DNA of 36,487 nucleotides, from contig JAVWHX010000018.1 in assembly GCA_036639875.1 (NCBI GenBank), positions 1 through 36,487 of the forward strand, given 5' to 3'. The DNA comes from JAVWHX01 sp036639875 (GTDB lineage: Bacteria; Bacillota_I; Bacilli_A; Erysipelotrichales; Coprobacillaceae). The notes under the pieces are model-generated. The model saw only the letters and a program-made list of their open reading frames with translations. It did no database searches and was not told the origin of the DNA. This document shows, one piece after another, positions 1 to 8,762 of the stretch (the stretch's first letter is position 1; every line of letters begins with the position of its first letter). The translations under genes and the position numbers were made by a program.

Positions 1-1842
1 CCTCTTCATAGTGCAGCACATCGTTCTGGTGATATTCATATTCATGATATGGACTTTTTAACATTAACAACAACTTGTTGTCAAATTGATATTATTAAAT
101 TATTTAAAAATGGTTTCTCAACTGGTCATGGTGTTTTAAGAGAACCTAATAGTATTGGAACTTATTCTGCTCTTGCATGTATTGCGATTCAATCAAATCA
201 AAATGATCAACATGGTGGACAAGCAATTGTGAACTTTGATTATGGTATGGCAGAAGGCGTTAAGAAAACATATAAAAAAGGATACTTTAGAAACTTAGCA
301 AAAGCTATTGAACTTCTTACAGATTTAGATGCTGTTACACTTGTTGAAGAAGTGAAAAAGTTAGCAGGAATACCTGAATTAGAAGATCGAGGATATTTAG
401 AAGAAGAAAGAAAGATTTTAACTCAGTACGGGCTTGATGAGGAAACAATCATAAAGATTCAAAAGTTTACTTGTCATCAAACATATAAAGAAACTGATCA
501 AGAAACTTTACAGGCTATGGAATCATTGATTCATAATTTAAATACCATGAATTCAAGAGCTGGTGCTCAAGTGCCTTTTAGTTCGATTAACTATGGGATG
601 GATACATCTTTAGAAGGACGTATGGTGATTAAAAATGTTTTACTAGCAACTGAGGCAGGACTAGGTGGTGGAGAAACACCAATCTTCCCAATTCAAATTT
701 TCAGAGTGAAAGAAGGAATTAATTATAATGAGGGAGAACCTAATTATGATTTGTTTAAACTCGCATGTCGTGTTTCTGCAAAACGTTTATTCCCTAACTT
801 CTCATTTGTTGATTCACCATTCAATTTAAAATATTATAATGGAACACCTGATACAGAAATTGCTTATATGGGTTGTCGTACTCGTGTTATGGCTAATGTT
901 TATGATCCAAGTCAAACAATTTCACCAGGGAGAGGAAATTTAAGTTTTACTTCTATTAATTTACCAAGACTAGCAATTAAATCAAAAGGTGATGTTGATG
1001 AATTTTTTGATAAGTTAGATAAAATGCTTGATATGTGTACAGATCAATTATTAGAAAGATTTGAAATTCAATGTCGTAGACGTGTTATGAATTATCCTTT
1101 CTTAATGGGACAAGGCGTATGGATAGGTTCAGAGAAATTAAAACCAACAGATGAAGTTAGAGAAGTTTTAAAACATGGAACACTAACTGTAGGTTTTATA
1201 GGTTTAGCTGAAGCTTTAAAATCATTAATTGGTGCTCATCATGGTGAAGATGAAAAAGCAAGGATCCTTGGTCTTCAAATCGTTGCTCATATGCGAAAGA
1301 AAATGGATGATGCAGCCAAAAAGCATAAACTTAATTTTTCATTAATCGCAACTCCGGCCGAAGGATTATCAGGAAGATTTGTAAAATTAGATAAAGAAAT
1401 TTACGGTAAGATTGATGGCGTTACAGATAGAGAATACTATACAAATAGTTTCCATGTCCCTGTTTATTATCCAATCAGTGCATATGAAAAAATTAAAGTA
1501 GAAGGACCATATCATTCACTTACGAATGGTGGTCATATCAGTTATATAGAAATGGATGGAGATCCAACAAAGAATGTTGCTGCTTTTGAAAAGGTTGTTC
1601 GTGCTATGCATGATGCAAAAATGGGTTATGGAGCTATTAATCATCCAGTTGATAGAGATCCGGTTTGTGGATATAACGGAATTATTGATGATGTTTGTCC
1701 AAAGTGTGGACGTAGTGAAAAAGAACATGAAGAGTTTGAAAGAATTAGAAGAATTACTGGATATTTAGTAGGAACTCTTGATCGTTTTAATAATGGAAAA
1801 AAAGCTGAAGAAGCAGATCGTGTTAAACATGGAATTGATTAA
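1..1842 (+). CDS. nrdD: Anaerobic ribonucleoside-triphosphate reductase (class III), 5' partial
   Basis: This is the oxygen-sensitive glycyl-radical enzyme that reduces ribonucleoside triphosphates to deoxyribonucleotides. The frame is open from base 1 (PLHSAAHRSGDIHIHD), so the start lies outside the window and 613 residues are visible. The family stretch SNQNDQHGGQ is near the left end. The C-terminal glycyl-radical segment RRITGYLVGTLDRFNNGK is present just before the stop. The zinc-site region reads DPVCGYNG followed by CPKCGR, so three cysteines are visible where E. coli NrdD has four; the first position of the first CxxC is Asp. The activase gene nrdG overlaps the last 14 bases, the usual arrangement. 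Identity is very secure. Confidence 0.97.
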   Translation, partial: PLHSAAHRSGDIHIHDMDFLTLTTTCCQIDIIKLFKNGFSTGHGVLREPNSIGTYSALACIAIQSNQNDQHGGQAIVNFDYGMAEGVKKTYKKGYFRNLAKAIELLTDLDAVTLVEEVKKLAGIPELEDRGYLEEERKILTQYGLDEETIIKIQKFTCHQTYKETDQETLQAMESLIHNLNTMNSRAGAQVPFSSINYGMDTSLEGRMVIKNVLLATEAGLGGGETPIFPIQIFRVKEGINYNEGEPNYDLFKLACRVSAKRLFPNFSFVDSPFNLKYYNGTPDTEIAYMGCRTRVMANVYDPSQTISPGRGNLSFTSINLPRLAIKSKGDVDEFFDKLDKMLDMCTDQLLERFEIQCRRRVMNYPFLMGQGVWIGSEKLKPTDEVREVLKHGTLTVGFIGLAEALKSLIGAHHGEDEKARILGLQIVAHMRKKMDDAAKKHKLNFSLIATPAEGLSGRFVKLDKEIYGKIDGVTDREYYTNSFHVPVYYPISAYEKIKVEGPYHSLTNGGHISYIEMDGDPTKNVAAFEKVVRAMHDAKMGYGAINHPVDRDPVCGYNGIIDDVCPKCGRSEKEHEEFERIRRITGYLVGTLDRFNNGKKAEEADRVKHGID

Positions 1843-2356
1843 ATTAAGAACTTATGGAAAAGTGAATGATTCAATTGTTGATGGACCAGGATTAAGATAT
1901 TCAATCTTTACGCAAGGCTGTTTACATCGTTGTAAGGGATGCCATAATCCTAAAAGCCATGATTTAAGTGGTGGATATCTTGAAGATATCCGCACATTTA
2001 TAAATGAGATAGAGAGTAATCCTTTATTAGATGGTGTTACAATATCTGGAGGAGAACCATTCTTGCAACCAATACCATTGATTGAACTTTTGACAATTCT
2101 TAAAGAAAAAAATATTCATATTATGATATATAGTGGTTATACATTTGAAGAAATCTTAGAATTAGGAATAGTCGAAAGAAAACTACTTTCTCTTTGTGAT
2201 ATTTTGGTTGATGGAAGATTTGAAGAGTCATTAAAAAGTCTCTCATTAATTTATAAAGGTTCTTCTAATCAAAGAATTATTGATGTTCAAAAGAGTTTAA
2301 AAGAAAAACAAGTTTATATTCAAGAAATAAATGAATATGGAGAATTTGTAAAATAG
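1829..2356 (+). CDS. nrdG: Anaerobic ribonucleotide reductase activating protein (radical SAM)
   Basis: This is the radical-SAM activase that installs the glycyl radical on NrdD. The protein is 175 aa when started at the ATG at 1829, which gives MELIKLRTYGKVNDSIVDGPG, the normal family N-terminus. A longer open frame upstream is rejected because it runs far back into nrdD. The 4Fe-4S motif is CLHRCKGC (C31, C35, C38), and the SAM-binding GGEP motif follows (VTISGGEPFLQP). It is translationally coupled to nrdD by a 14-base overlap, and its stop lies inside an intrinsic terminator. I see nothing unusual. Confidence 0.95.
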   Translation: MELIKLRTYGKVNDSIVDGPGLRYSIFTQGCLHRCKGCHNPKSHDLSGGYLEDIRTFINEIESNPLLDGVTISGGEPFLQPIPLIELLTILKEKNIHIMIYSGYTFEEILELGIVERKLLSLCDILVDGRFEESLKSLSLIYKGSSNQRIIDVQKSLKEKQVYIQEINEYGEFVK

Positions 2357-2373
2357 ACAAGTTCTCTTTTTTT
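2340..2373 (+). terminator. Intrinsic terminator of nrdDG
   Basis: Arms gagaatttgt (2340-2349) and acaagttctc (2357-2366) pair with one U-G wobble, followed by seven T. The hairpin includes the nrdG stop codon. Confidence 0.85.
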
Positions 2374-2374
2374 G

Positions 2375-2403
2375 TTGAAAAACATATTCATTAATGATAT
2401 ATT
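2375..2403 (+). promoter_or_regulatory. SigA-type promoter with extended -10
   Basis: TTGAAA (2375-2380), a 17-base spacer, then TATATT (2398-2403) preceded by TGA (extended -10). It lies directly after the nrdDG terminator and 24 bases before the next start codon. Confidence 0.7.
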
Positions 2404-2426
2404 ATTCCAATATATGGAGGTAATCT

Positions 2427-3077
2427 ATGAATATAAAGACATTTGCTAAAGGATATAATTTATATAAATTGTTTTGGATATTTATATGTTGTTCTTTTTT
2501 AGGAGCAATGATTGAGATGGTATGGTGCTTTTTTACAATGGGTAAATTCATGAGTAGAAGTAGTTTGATATATGGACAATTTTCTATTGTATGGGGATTT
2601 GGAACTGTATTGCTGACGGTGATCTTGCATAAGATGGCTGGTAAAAGAGATCTAGCTATCTTCTTCGTAGGGACTTTTTTTGGTGGTGTTTATGAATATG
2701 TATGTAGCCTTATAGCGGAAGGCTTGTTCGGTGTGCGTTTTTGGGATTATAGTGATATAGCGTTTAATATTGATGGGCGTATTAATCTTTTGTTTTGTTT
2801 CTTCTGGGGAATCATTGCAGTTATATGGGTCCAAAATATATATCCATTTCTTTCAGATAAAATCGAAAAAATTCCTGTTCGTTTTGGAAAACAGTTAACA
2901 TGGATATTGGCAGTTTTTATGATATTAGATATGACTGTTTCAGCAATGGCACTTATTCGTTCTTATCAACGTCAACAACATATTGAGGCACAGACGTTTG
3001 TTGGTGAGTTCTTAGATGAACATTATTCTGATCAATTTATTGTAAAAAGATATCAAAACATTTTACCACGTAAATAA
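2427..3077 (+). CDS. CmpB-type putative ABC transporter permease (PF06541-like) membrane protein
   Basis: Integral membrane protein of 216 aa. The N-terminal part (FWIFICCSFLGAMIEMVWCFFTMGKF, split by a hydrophobic run, then SSLIYGQFSIVWGFG) matches the pattern of the PF06541 family, annotated as putative ABC-transporter permease although no transport substrate is established. About five hydrophobic segments are visible (near residues 13-33, 48-68, 74-92, 112-132, 152-175), with a charged C-terminal tail. A GGAGG Shine-Dalgarno sits at 2415-2419. It is a single-gene unit with its own promoter and a bidirectional terminator. No ATPase gene is adjacent, so transport function is unproven. Confidence 0.75.
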   Translation: MNIKTFAKGYNLYKLFWIFICCSFLGAMIEMVWCFFTMGKFMSRSSLIYGQFSIVWGFGTVLLTVILHKMAGKRDLAIFFVGTFFGGVYEYVCSLIAEGLFGVRFWDYSDIAFNIDGRINLLFCFFWGIIAVIWVQNIYPFLSDKIEKIPVRFGKQLTWILAVFMILDMTVSAMALIRSYQRQQHIEAQTFVGEFLDEHYSDQFIVKRYQNILPRK

Positions 3078-3105
3078 AAAATCTTGGGGTTATTCCCAAG
3101 ATTTT
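3078..3105. terminator. Bidirectional terminator between convergent genes
   Basis: Perfect 11-base arms aaaatcttggg (3078-3088) and cccaagatttt (3095-3105) with a six-base loop. A/T flanks on both sides let it serve the CmpB-like gene and the minus-strand hydrolase, whose stop lies inside it. Confidence 0.85.
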
Positions 3106-4001
3106 ATTGTTTCTAAGATATGTTGATAAACAATATGTTTGTTTTTTTCATTTAATATTTCATGTCGCATTCCTTGAAATAAGTATGATGAAACATTTAT
3201 ATATCCAATGTTTTTCATGAAATCAACAGCTTGATTAAATTTCTTCTCATTGACAATACATGGATCATCATAACCAGCAATAAAGTGAATAGGAAGATTT
3301 GGATGTTTGAATATCCAATCTTTTGATGAATATGTTTTTAACATTAACTGAAATAATGATTGAAAACCATTGGTTGTAAAAACATATTGGCATAATGGAT
3401 TTTGGTTATAAACACTGACAACGTCTTTATCACTACAAATCCAACTGTTTGGTGTATTTGTATCAAATCTTTTATTAAAAGCCCCAAAAGCAATATTTTG
3501 AATGAAATCAGAACGATGATGATGTCCTTTACGATGTGATAACCATGATGATAAACGTAATCCTATTGAAGCAGCAGGATTTTGACTAGGACTTCCACAA
3601 ACAATTAATCCTTGAATATCTTGATCATATTTTTGAGTATAACACCTTACAACCATTGAACCCATACTGTGTCCAAAAAGATAAAGCGGTAAACTTGGAT
3701 ATCTTTCTTTAATAAATAAAGAAACTTGATGTAAATCTTCAATAATTCCAATATGTCCATTCTCATAAAAATATCCTAGATCATCATCACTTAAAATACT
3801 CTTTCCATGTCCACGATGATCATGAATAATACATATATAATCATTTTGAACTAAGAAATCCATAAAGTCTAAATATCTCTCTTTATGTTCACACATTCCA
3901 TGAGAAATCTGAATAATTCCTTTTGGATGTGCTGCACTCATAACGATAACATCTAAAGGAAGATTATCAAATTGTGATACAATTGTTAAATGTTCTTTCA
4001 T
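3090..4001 (-). CDS. Alpha/beta hydrolase, monoacylglycerol lipase / lysophospholipase type
   Basis: Serine hydrolase of the Hydrolase_4 family, 303 aa, probably cytosolic because no signal peptide is seen. The oxyanion-region motif is SHGMCEHKERY. The nucleophile elbow is GHSMGS (Ser112). The acid is in AGYDDP (about Asp245/246) and the catalytic His is in GMRHEIL (His280). These suit a lipase/esterase acting on acylglycerols or lysophospholipids, but the substrate cannot be read from sequence. The start has a GAGGTG Shine-Dalgarno on the minus strand (plus 4010-4015), and a TATAAT (plus 4021-4026) lies just upstream. It is divergent from the HAD phosphatase operon. Confidence 0.85.
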   Translation of the reverse strand: MKEHLTIVSQFDNLPLDVIVMSAAHPKGIIQISHGMCEHKERYLDFMDFLVQNDYICIIHDHRGHGKSILSDDDLGYFYENGHIGIIEDLHQVSLFIKERYPSLPLYLFGHSMGSMVVRCYTQKYDQDIQGLIVCGSPSQNPAASIGLRLSSWLSHRKGHHHRSDFIQNIAFGAFNKRFDTNTPNSWICSDKDVVSVYNQNPLCQYVFTTNGFQSLFQLMLKTYSSKDWIFKHPNLPIHFIAGYDDPCIVNEKKFNQAVDFMKNIGYINVSSYLFQGMRHEILNEKNKHIVYQHILETIKSWE

Positions 4002-4087
4002 GATTTATCACCTCATCCATATTATACATAAAAAACATAGGAAATTCATCTTATTTCGAGTATAATGACAAATAAGGAGTGAATCTA

Positions 4088-4879
4088 ATGAGGAAAGAAT
4101 TATTATGCTTTGATGTTGATGGAACATTGCGTGACAATGTTCATCATCAAGTCAGTCAATCAACTTTAAAGGCATTAAAACTTTTAAAAGAAAAAGGCTA
4201 TCGATGTATTATTTCTTCTGGTAGAGGAATTGATTCATTGAGTCAAACAGGATTAATGGAAATCTTTGATTGGGATGGTTATGTTTGTAATAATGGACAA
4301 ATTGTTTTAGATAGAGATGGTAAAGAATTGTTTCATGCGACAATGGATAAAAAAGCAGTTGCTCAAGTTATTGAAACTGCTCATCAATTAGGTTATGCAA
4401 CTGTTGTCAAATCACAACCACGCTTTATTACAAAAGCACCTGATGAATTTGTTTTAGAATCACAACGATATTTTAAAAATGTTATTCCACATATTGGTGA
4501 ATACCAAGGACAAGATGTTGATGCATTAATTGTTTATGGACCACATCTTTATGATTATGCACCATTTCAACTTATTGAAGGTGTTCAAGTTTTACCTGGT
4601 GAATCTACATATGCTGATATCACCATTGCTTCACTTTCCAAAGCAACAGGTATTTCGCAACTTTTAGATTTATATCAGTTAAAAGAATATATTGCATTTG
4701 GAGATTCGATGAATGATGTAGAGATGTTTAAACATGCTAAGACATCTATAGCAATGGGACAAGGGAATAAGTATTTAAAATCAATAGCAACCCATATAAC
4801 TGATAGTATAGATAATGATGGGATTTATAAAGCATGTCTTTATTTAGGTATGATTGAGGAGGAATTATCATATGAATAA
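4088..4879 (+). CDS. HAD-superfamily phosphatase, Cof type (class IIB)
   Basis: Cytosolic hydrolase of 263 aa, probably acting on sugar phosphates or other small phosphorylated metabolites. HAD motif I is FDVDGTL (Asp9/Asp11), motif II is in IISSGRG, a Cof-type cap lies in the middle, and motif IV is GDSMNDVEMF. The open frame extends to a GTG at 4079, but that codon is part of the AAGGAG Shine-Dalgarno (4074-4079), so the ATG at 4088 is the start. A TATAAT at 4061-4066 may be the -10 element. It is the first gene of a tight operon with the 80-aa protein and the dipeptidase. Confidence 0.85.
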   Translation: MRKELLCFDVDGTLRDNVHHQVSQSTLKALKLLKEKGYRCIISSGRGIDSLSQTGLMEIFDWDGYVCNNGQIVLDRDGKELFHATMDKKAVAQVIETAHQLGYATVVKSQPRFITKAPDEFVLESQRYFKNVIPHIGEYQGQDVDALIVYGPHLYDYAPFQLIEGVQVLPGESTYADITIASLSKATGISQLLDLYQLKEYIAFGDSMNDVEMFKHAKTSIAMGQGNKYLKSIATHITDSIDNDGIYKACLYLGMIEEELSYE

Positions 4880-5114
4880 ACAAGAAGCAGTCTTAAAAGC
4901 ACATGAAATGTTTGCTTATGAAGCAAGTGAAAAATCTGATCAAGAAAATAATGATTTTGATTCATTATGGCAAAGTCTTTATGATGTTTGTAAACTTGCT
5001 CATTTTGGAGTTATTGATGATCTTGAAGATGAAGAAATTCAAGAAGCTCTTGATTGGTTAAAAGAAACAAAATCACTCACAAAAGATTATCAAGAAAAAG
5101 ATATAACATTTTAA
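4872..5114 (+). CDS. Small acidic protein of unknown function (80 aa)
   Basis: I do not recognise this gene. It encodes an 80-aa, strongly acidic, probably helical soluble protein with no signal peptide or membrane segment. An AGGAGG Shine-Dalgarno ends about 9 bases before the ATG at 4872, which overlaps the stop of the HAD phosphatase by 8 bases; the longer reading from 4854 would start inside that Shine-Dalgarno. Codon use matches its neighbours and translation is coupled, so it is likely real. Its place between a phosphatase and a dipeptidase gives no clear function. Confidence 0.7.
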   Translation: MNKQEAVLKAHEMFAYEASEKSDQENNDFDSLWQSLYDVCKLAHFGVIDDLEDEEIQEALDWLKETKSLTKDYQEKDITF

Positions 5115-5126
5115 GGAGATTAAATC

Positions 5127-6116
5127 GTGAAAGTTATTGATATGCATTGTGATACTATTTATGAAATAGATAGATTATTACGTGAAGGAAAAGATATCAC
5201 ATTAAGAAAGAATCATCTTAATATTGATTTAGAAAAGATGCAACAAAGTCATTACATTTTACAAAACTTTGCAGTTTTTACACATTTAAAAAAAGTTAAT
5301 GATCCTGTTGAACATGTTCAACATTTGATTGATACGTTTTATTTAGAAATAGAAAAAAACAAAGATATTATTGATGTTGTTTATAAATATGATGATATCA
5401 TTCATAATCAAAAGAATCATAAGATGAGTGCTTTATTAACTTTAGAAGAAGGAGCAGTTATTCATAATGATTTTTCATATCTTAGAAATTATTATCGTTT
5501 AGGAGTCAGAATGATTACATTGAATTGGAATTTTGTTAATGGTATAGGATTTCCTAACTTTGATATGAATCATGAATTACATGGATATCATACTTGTGAT
5601 ACTGAAAATGGATTAACTGAATTTGGTATTCAATATGTTCAAGAATGTGAAAGATTAGGGATTATTATTGATGTTTCTCATTTATCTGATGCTGGTTTTT
5701 ATGATGTTTTAAAATATACAACCAAACCTTTTGTTGCTTCACATTCTAATGCGAGAAGTGTATGTGCGCATGCTAGAAATATGGATGATCAAATGATTAA
5801 AGAATTAGCAAAACGTGGGGGAGTTTTAGGGATTAATTTTGCAGCTGACTTTTTAGATGAAAATCTTGAAGAGGGTGCTTTGTCTAAGGTATCATCAATG
5901 GTTAAACATATTCTTTATATAAAGAGTATTGCTGGAATTGATTGCATTGGTTTAGGAAGTGATTTTGATGGGATTCCACAAAATCTAGAAATCAAAGATG
6001 CTTCTTATATGTCTTTGCTTTATAATGATTTGTTAGAGGCTGGATTAAGTGAAGAGGATGTTCGTAAGGTGTTCTATGAAAATGTGCTAAATCTCTACAA
6101 GAAAGTACTTATTTAG
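5127..6116 (+). CDS. Membrane dipeptidase, peptidase family M19
   Basis: Zinc dipeptidase of the renal dipeptidase family, 329 aa, which in bacteria cleaves dipeptides including some with a D-residue. The N-terminal metal ligands are in MHCDT (His7, Asp9). A conserved glutamate lies in LTLEEGA, further histidines are in DVSHLSD and ASHSNAR, and the family signature GLGSDFDG is present. Translation starts at a GTG (5127) with AAGGAG ending 8 bases upstream. There is no signal peptide, so it is probably cytoplasmic despite the family name. It is the last gene of its operon, followed by a strong terminator. Confidence 0.92.
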   Translation: MKVIDMHCDTIYEIDRLLREGKDITLRKNHLNIDLEKMQQSHYILQNFAVFTHLKKVNDPVEHVQHLIDTFYLEIEKNKDIIDVVYKYDDIIHNQKNHKMSALLTLEEGAVIHNDFSYLRNYYRLGVRMITLNWNFVNGIGFPNFDMNHELHGYHTCDTENGLTEFGIQYVQECERLGIIIDVSHLSDAGFYDVLKYTTKPFVASHSNARSVCAHARNMDDQMIKELAKRGGVLGINFAADFLDENLEEGALSKVSSMVKHILYIKSIAGIDCIGLGSDFDGIPQNLEIKDASYMSLLYNDLLEAGLSEEDVRKVFYENVLNLYKKVLI

Positions 6117-6123
6117 ACAATAT

Positions 6124-6158
6124 AAAAGAATGATTGCACATGGCTTCATTCTTTTTTT
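6124..6158 (+). terminator. Intrinsic terminator of the dipeptidase operon
   Basis: Arms aaaagaatga (6124-6133) and tcattctttt (6146-6155) run into a T tract. Confidence 0.85.
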
Positions 6159-6247
6159 ATATATCTTTTTTATTTTAGTGGTTATTCATTTTGGCTTATG
6201 CATAAATATAGAATATCAAGGGAACCTAGAAGAAGGTGAAAAGTTCT

Positions 6248-7315
6248 ATGAAAAGACAAATAAGTTTATTAATAATGAGTTTGCTTATGATGTTGAATAT
6301 AACTCCAGTTTATGCAGTTGATGAAGAACCACAATATTGTATTTATAAGATTAATGAAGAAAGTATAGAAAACAATAAAGTTATCCTTGATAAAACAATG
6401 ATTGATACATTGATCAATCAACAGAATTCTTCTTATACCTATGAAGATATAAAGATTGTGAATGAACTCCCATATGATATCCAATTAGAAAATAGTAAGC
6501 TATGCATTCCAAGTTCTGGTGAATTGTATTTTGCAAGTCTATTATATAATGCGAATGCATTATCTACGGATAAAGTCTATACGTATACTGATATTTTATC
6601 TTATTATCAAGATTCTTTAATTTTTTATCCAGCCACTATTCATGGATATGTATTTCTTGATAATCAAAAAAGTGGAATGTTTCAAGAAGAATGTGAAAGA
6701 GTTAAAGATATTTCGATTGATTTATGGCAAGGTTCTAATCTCATAGAAACATGCGTCAGTGATGAACAAGGTTATTATGCGTTCAAAACATACGATAAAA
6801 CACTTTCCTATACAATCACAATAGAGAATTTAAATGATTATATCTTAACAAAATATAATGAAGGTTTATTAGGTAATCATTTTCAATTGTCTCAAGATTC
6901 AAAAGTCAGTTTGAATATTAACGAAAATACTCATCAAAATATTGGACTTCAAAAAAAGATTTATACAGTTCAATATATAATTAACGATAAAGTCATTCAA
7001 AAACAATATCATGATCAAGATGAAGTGACTTTATATCAAGATAATCTAGAAAAAGATGGTTATACTTTTGTTGAATGGAATACTCAAAAAGATGGTAGTG
7101 GAGAAAGTTATCGCAATCAAGCAACGTTTATTATGCAAAAACATAATTTAACCTTATATCCAATTTATAAACAAGATGAAACAAAAGAAATAGTTAAAAA
7201 TAATGTTATTTCTACAAGTGATGATTCACAAATAACCTTTCTTGTTTTATTGTTATTGGGGAGTGTGGCAGGAATTATTGTGAGTAAAGTTTTAAAGAAA
7301 AATAAAAACAGATAA
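6248..7315 (+). CDS. Membrane-anchored surface protein with SdrD-B-like and InlB-type repeat domains
   Basis: Exported protein of 355 aa. The start chosen is the ATG at 6248, with a GAAGGTG Shine-Dalgarno ending 9 bases before it; a GTG at 6236 sits inside that site. A signal peptide spans about residues 1-23 (ending TPVYA). A segment starting HGYVFLDNQKSGMF resembles an SdrD-B/Cna-B repeat, with the usual DxQGxY turn (DEQGYYAF). A beta-grasp Listeria-Bacteroides (InlB/Flg_new) repeat follows, with GYTFVEWNTQKDGSG. The C-terminus is a hydrophobic span and a KVLKKNKNR tail with no LPXTG. Directly before the span is ISTSDDS, similar to KTNDNT in the 860-aa phosphatase of this window. Likely an adhesin-like cell-surface protein; the ligand is unknown. 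Confidence 0.7.
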   Translation: MKRQISLLIMSLLMMLNITPVYAVDEEPQYCIYKINEESIENNKVILDKTMIDTLINQQNSSYTYEDIKIVNELPYDIQLENSKLCIPSSGELYFASLLYNANALSTDKVYTYTDILSYYQDSLIFYPATIHGYVFLDNQKSGMFQEECERVKDISIDLWQGSNLIETCVSDEQGYYAFKTYDKTLSYTITIENLNDYILTKYNEGLLGNHFQLSQDSKVSLNINENTHQNIGLQKKIYTVQYIINDKVIQKQYHDQDEVTLYQDNLEKDGYTFVEWNTQKDGSGESYRNQATFIMQKHNLTLYPIYKQDETKEIVKNNVISTSDDSQITFLVLLLLGSVAGIIVSKVLKKNKNR

Positions 7316-7340
7316 GGTGGGAGTCCTTATCTGTTTTTTT
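7304..7340 (+). terminator. Intrinsic terminator of the surface protein gene
   Basis: 14-base arms aaaaacagataagg (7304-7317) and ccttatctgttttt (7325-7338), then more T. It includes the stop codon. Confidence 0.9.
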
Positions 7341-7511
7341 GATATCAGTTTGGGAAAGGATATCATGAAGTAGTCTATTTGAAGGGAAAACAAATGTTTT
7401 TTGACTACAAACATAGTATATAATGTTTATATGGGCATATTTCGTAAGAAATGTAAAAAAATATGTGATTTATGATAAGATATGCGTTATAGTGTTAGTA
7501 GGTGATAAAAA

Positions 7512-7865
7512 ATGAGGAAATGGTTATTAATTGTATTGAGTATGTTATTGTTAGGATGTTCTCCAACTGTTGAAAAGAATGAAGATTTGAGTTGGGAAGG
7601 ACAATATCAAAAAGATGATTTGAATTTAACAATTGAATATGATGATGAATATAAAACTGGTTTTGCATTTTCGATTATGCTTGGTGAAAAAGGCATAAAA
7701 GATTTTGCTGATTTTGAAGAAGATAAAAATATAGCAATTTATGATGTTGGCGAAGATGGACATACATTAGAGTTTACTTTAAAGAAAGATAAAGTTATAA
7801 TAAAGGAATCTGGCGGTATTAACTATTTACAAGTTGAACTTTCAGGTGAATATCAAAAGAAATAG
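7512..7865 (+). CDS. Small lipoprotein of unknown function
   Basis: Predicted lipoprotein of 117 aa. The signal peptide ends in the lipobox LLGC, with Cys16 as the lipidation site. The mature part is short, acidic and beta-rich in appearance, with no recognised family. An AGGTG Shine-Dalgarno lies at 7499-7503. It is followed within 10 bases by the first RpiR regulator, so it may be the first gene of the fumarase-region operon. The stretch before it (7341-7511) has AT-rich -10-like elements (TATAAT at 7419, TATAGT at 7488) but no convincing full promoter. Confidence 0.7.
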   Translation: MRKWLLIVLSMLLLGCSPTVEKNEDLSWEGQYQKDDLNLTIEYDDEYKTGFAFSIMLGEKGIKDFADFEEDKNIAIYDVGEDGHTLEFTLKKDKVIIKESGGINYLQVELSGEYQKK

Positions 7866-7875
7866 GAGGATTTTC

Positions 7876-8700
7876 ATGAAAAATTTATTTTACAGATTGA
7901 TTATCTTTTTAGATACTGCAGCTGAAAATGATACAAATTATAATATAGCATGGTTTATGGCTAATAATTTTTATAGAATTTCTGATATGCGTATTAGTGA
8001 ACTGGCAAGTGAATGCTTTGTTTCACCAGCAACGATATCACGTTTTTGTCGAGCGTTAGGTTATGAAAACTTTGCTCATTTAAAACAAGAATGTTATACA
8101 TTTCATTCTAATGATAAGAAGTTTAATAACTTAATCAATATTCCTTTAGAAGTCATGCGAGGAAACCCTCAAAAAGCAACTCAGGAATATGTGAATCAAG
8201 TCATTGATAATGTCTCTTACTTACCTCAAGTTTTAGATTGGAAAGAGATTGATGCAGCTCTAAGATTAATTCATCAAAGTGATTCAGTAGGATTCTTTGG
8301 AACACAATTCTCACATAGTGCTGCTTTACATTTTCAAACAGACTTATTAATGTTAGAAAAGTTTACAATGGCTTATATGGATGTATCTCGTCAATTAGAA
8401 TGTGCTAAAGAATTTACAAAAGATAGTGTTGCAATTATTATTACAGTTAATGGTTACTTTACGAATACTGGTTTTAAAATCTTACAATACATAAAGAAAT
8501 CTGGATGTAAGGTTGTCTTAATGACAAATAATCCAGAGATAGATATTAAAATACCTATAGATCATAAGATTATCTTAGGTAAAGCTAAAAATAGAAAAAC
8601 AGGGAAGCATACTTTATTAACTGTTGTTGAATTAATGTCACTTCGTTATTATTGTTTGTATTATCCATCTATTCAAGAATTAAAGGGACATATCCTTTAA
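7876..8700 (+). CDS. RpiR/MurR-family transcriptional regulator (first copy)
   Basis: Regulator of 274 aa with the RpiR plan: an N-terminal helix-turn-helix (SELASECFVSPATISRFCRALG, broken here as ISELASECF then VSPATISRFC, around residues 37-60) and a C-terminal SIS sugar-phosphate-binding domain (DSVGFFGTQFSHSAA from about residue 135). The ATG at 7876 has AGGAGG ending 7 bases upstream; the longer frame from 7834 begins inside the lipoprotein gene. It shares length and the SPATISRFC recognition helix with the regulator at 10155, with which it frames the fumarase genes. Its ligand is unknown; a sugar phosphate or organic-acid-linked signal is inferred. Confidence 0.85.
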   Translation: MKNLFYRLIIFLDTAAENDTNYNIAWFMANNFYRISDMRISELASECFVSPATISRFCRALGYENFAHLKQECYTFHSNDKKFNNLINIPLEVMRGNPQKATQEYVNQVIDNVSYLPQVLDWKEIDAALRLIHQSDSVGFFGTQFSHSAALHFQTDLLMLEKFTMAYMDVSRQLECAKEFTKDSVAIIITVNGYFTNTGFKILQYIKKSGCKVVLMTNNPEIDIKIPIDHKIILGKAKNRKTGKHTLLTVVELMSLRYYCLYYPSIQELKGHIL

Positions 8701-8709
8701 TTCTTTTTC

Positions 8710-8738
8710 TTGTTCTTAAGAATAAAATTATATATAAT
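8710..8738 (+). promoter_or_regulatory. Candidate internal promoter before fumarase
   Basis: TTGTTC (8710-8715), a 17-base spacer and a perfect TATAAT (8733-8738), 25 bases before the fumarase alpha start. This would allow fumarase expression independent of the upstream RpiR gene. Confidence 0.55.
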
Positions 8739-8762
8739 AAATCTAACAAAAGAGGTATAAGA

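Noticed and set aside
1556..1768. Plus and minus frames inside the end of nrdD
   Set aside because: They are shadows of the nrdD coding sequence in other frames.
6130..6321. 63-codon plus-strand frame between the dipeptidase and surface-protein genes
   Set aside because: It begins inside the dipeptidase terminator hairpin, has no Shine-Dalgarno, and runs into the surface-protein gene in another frame.
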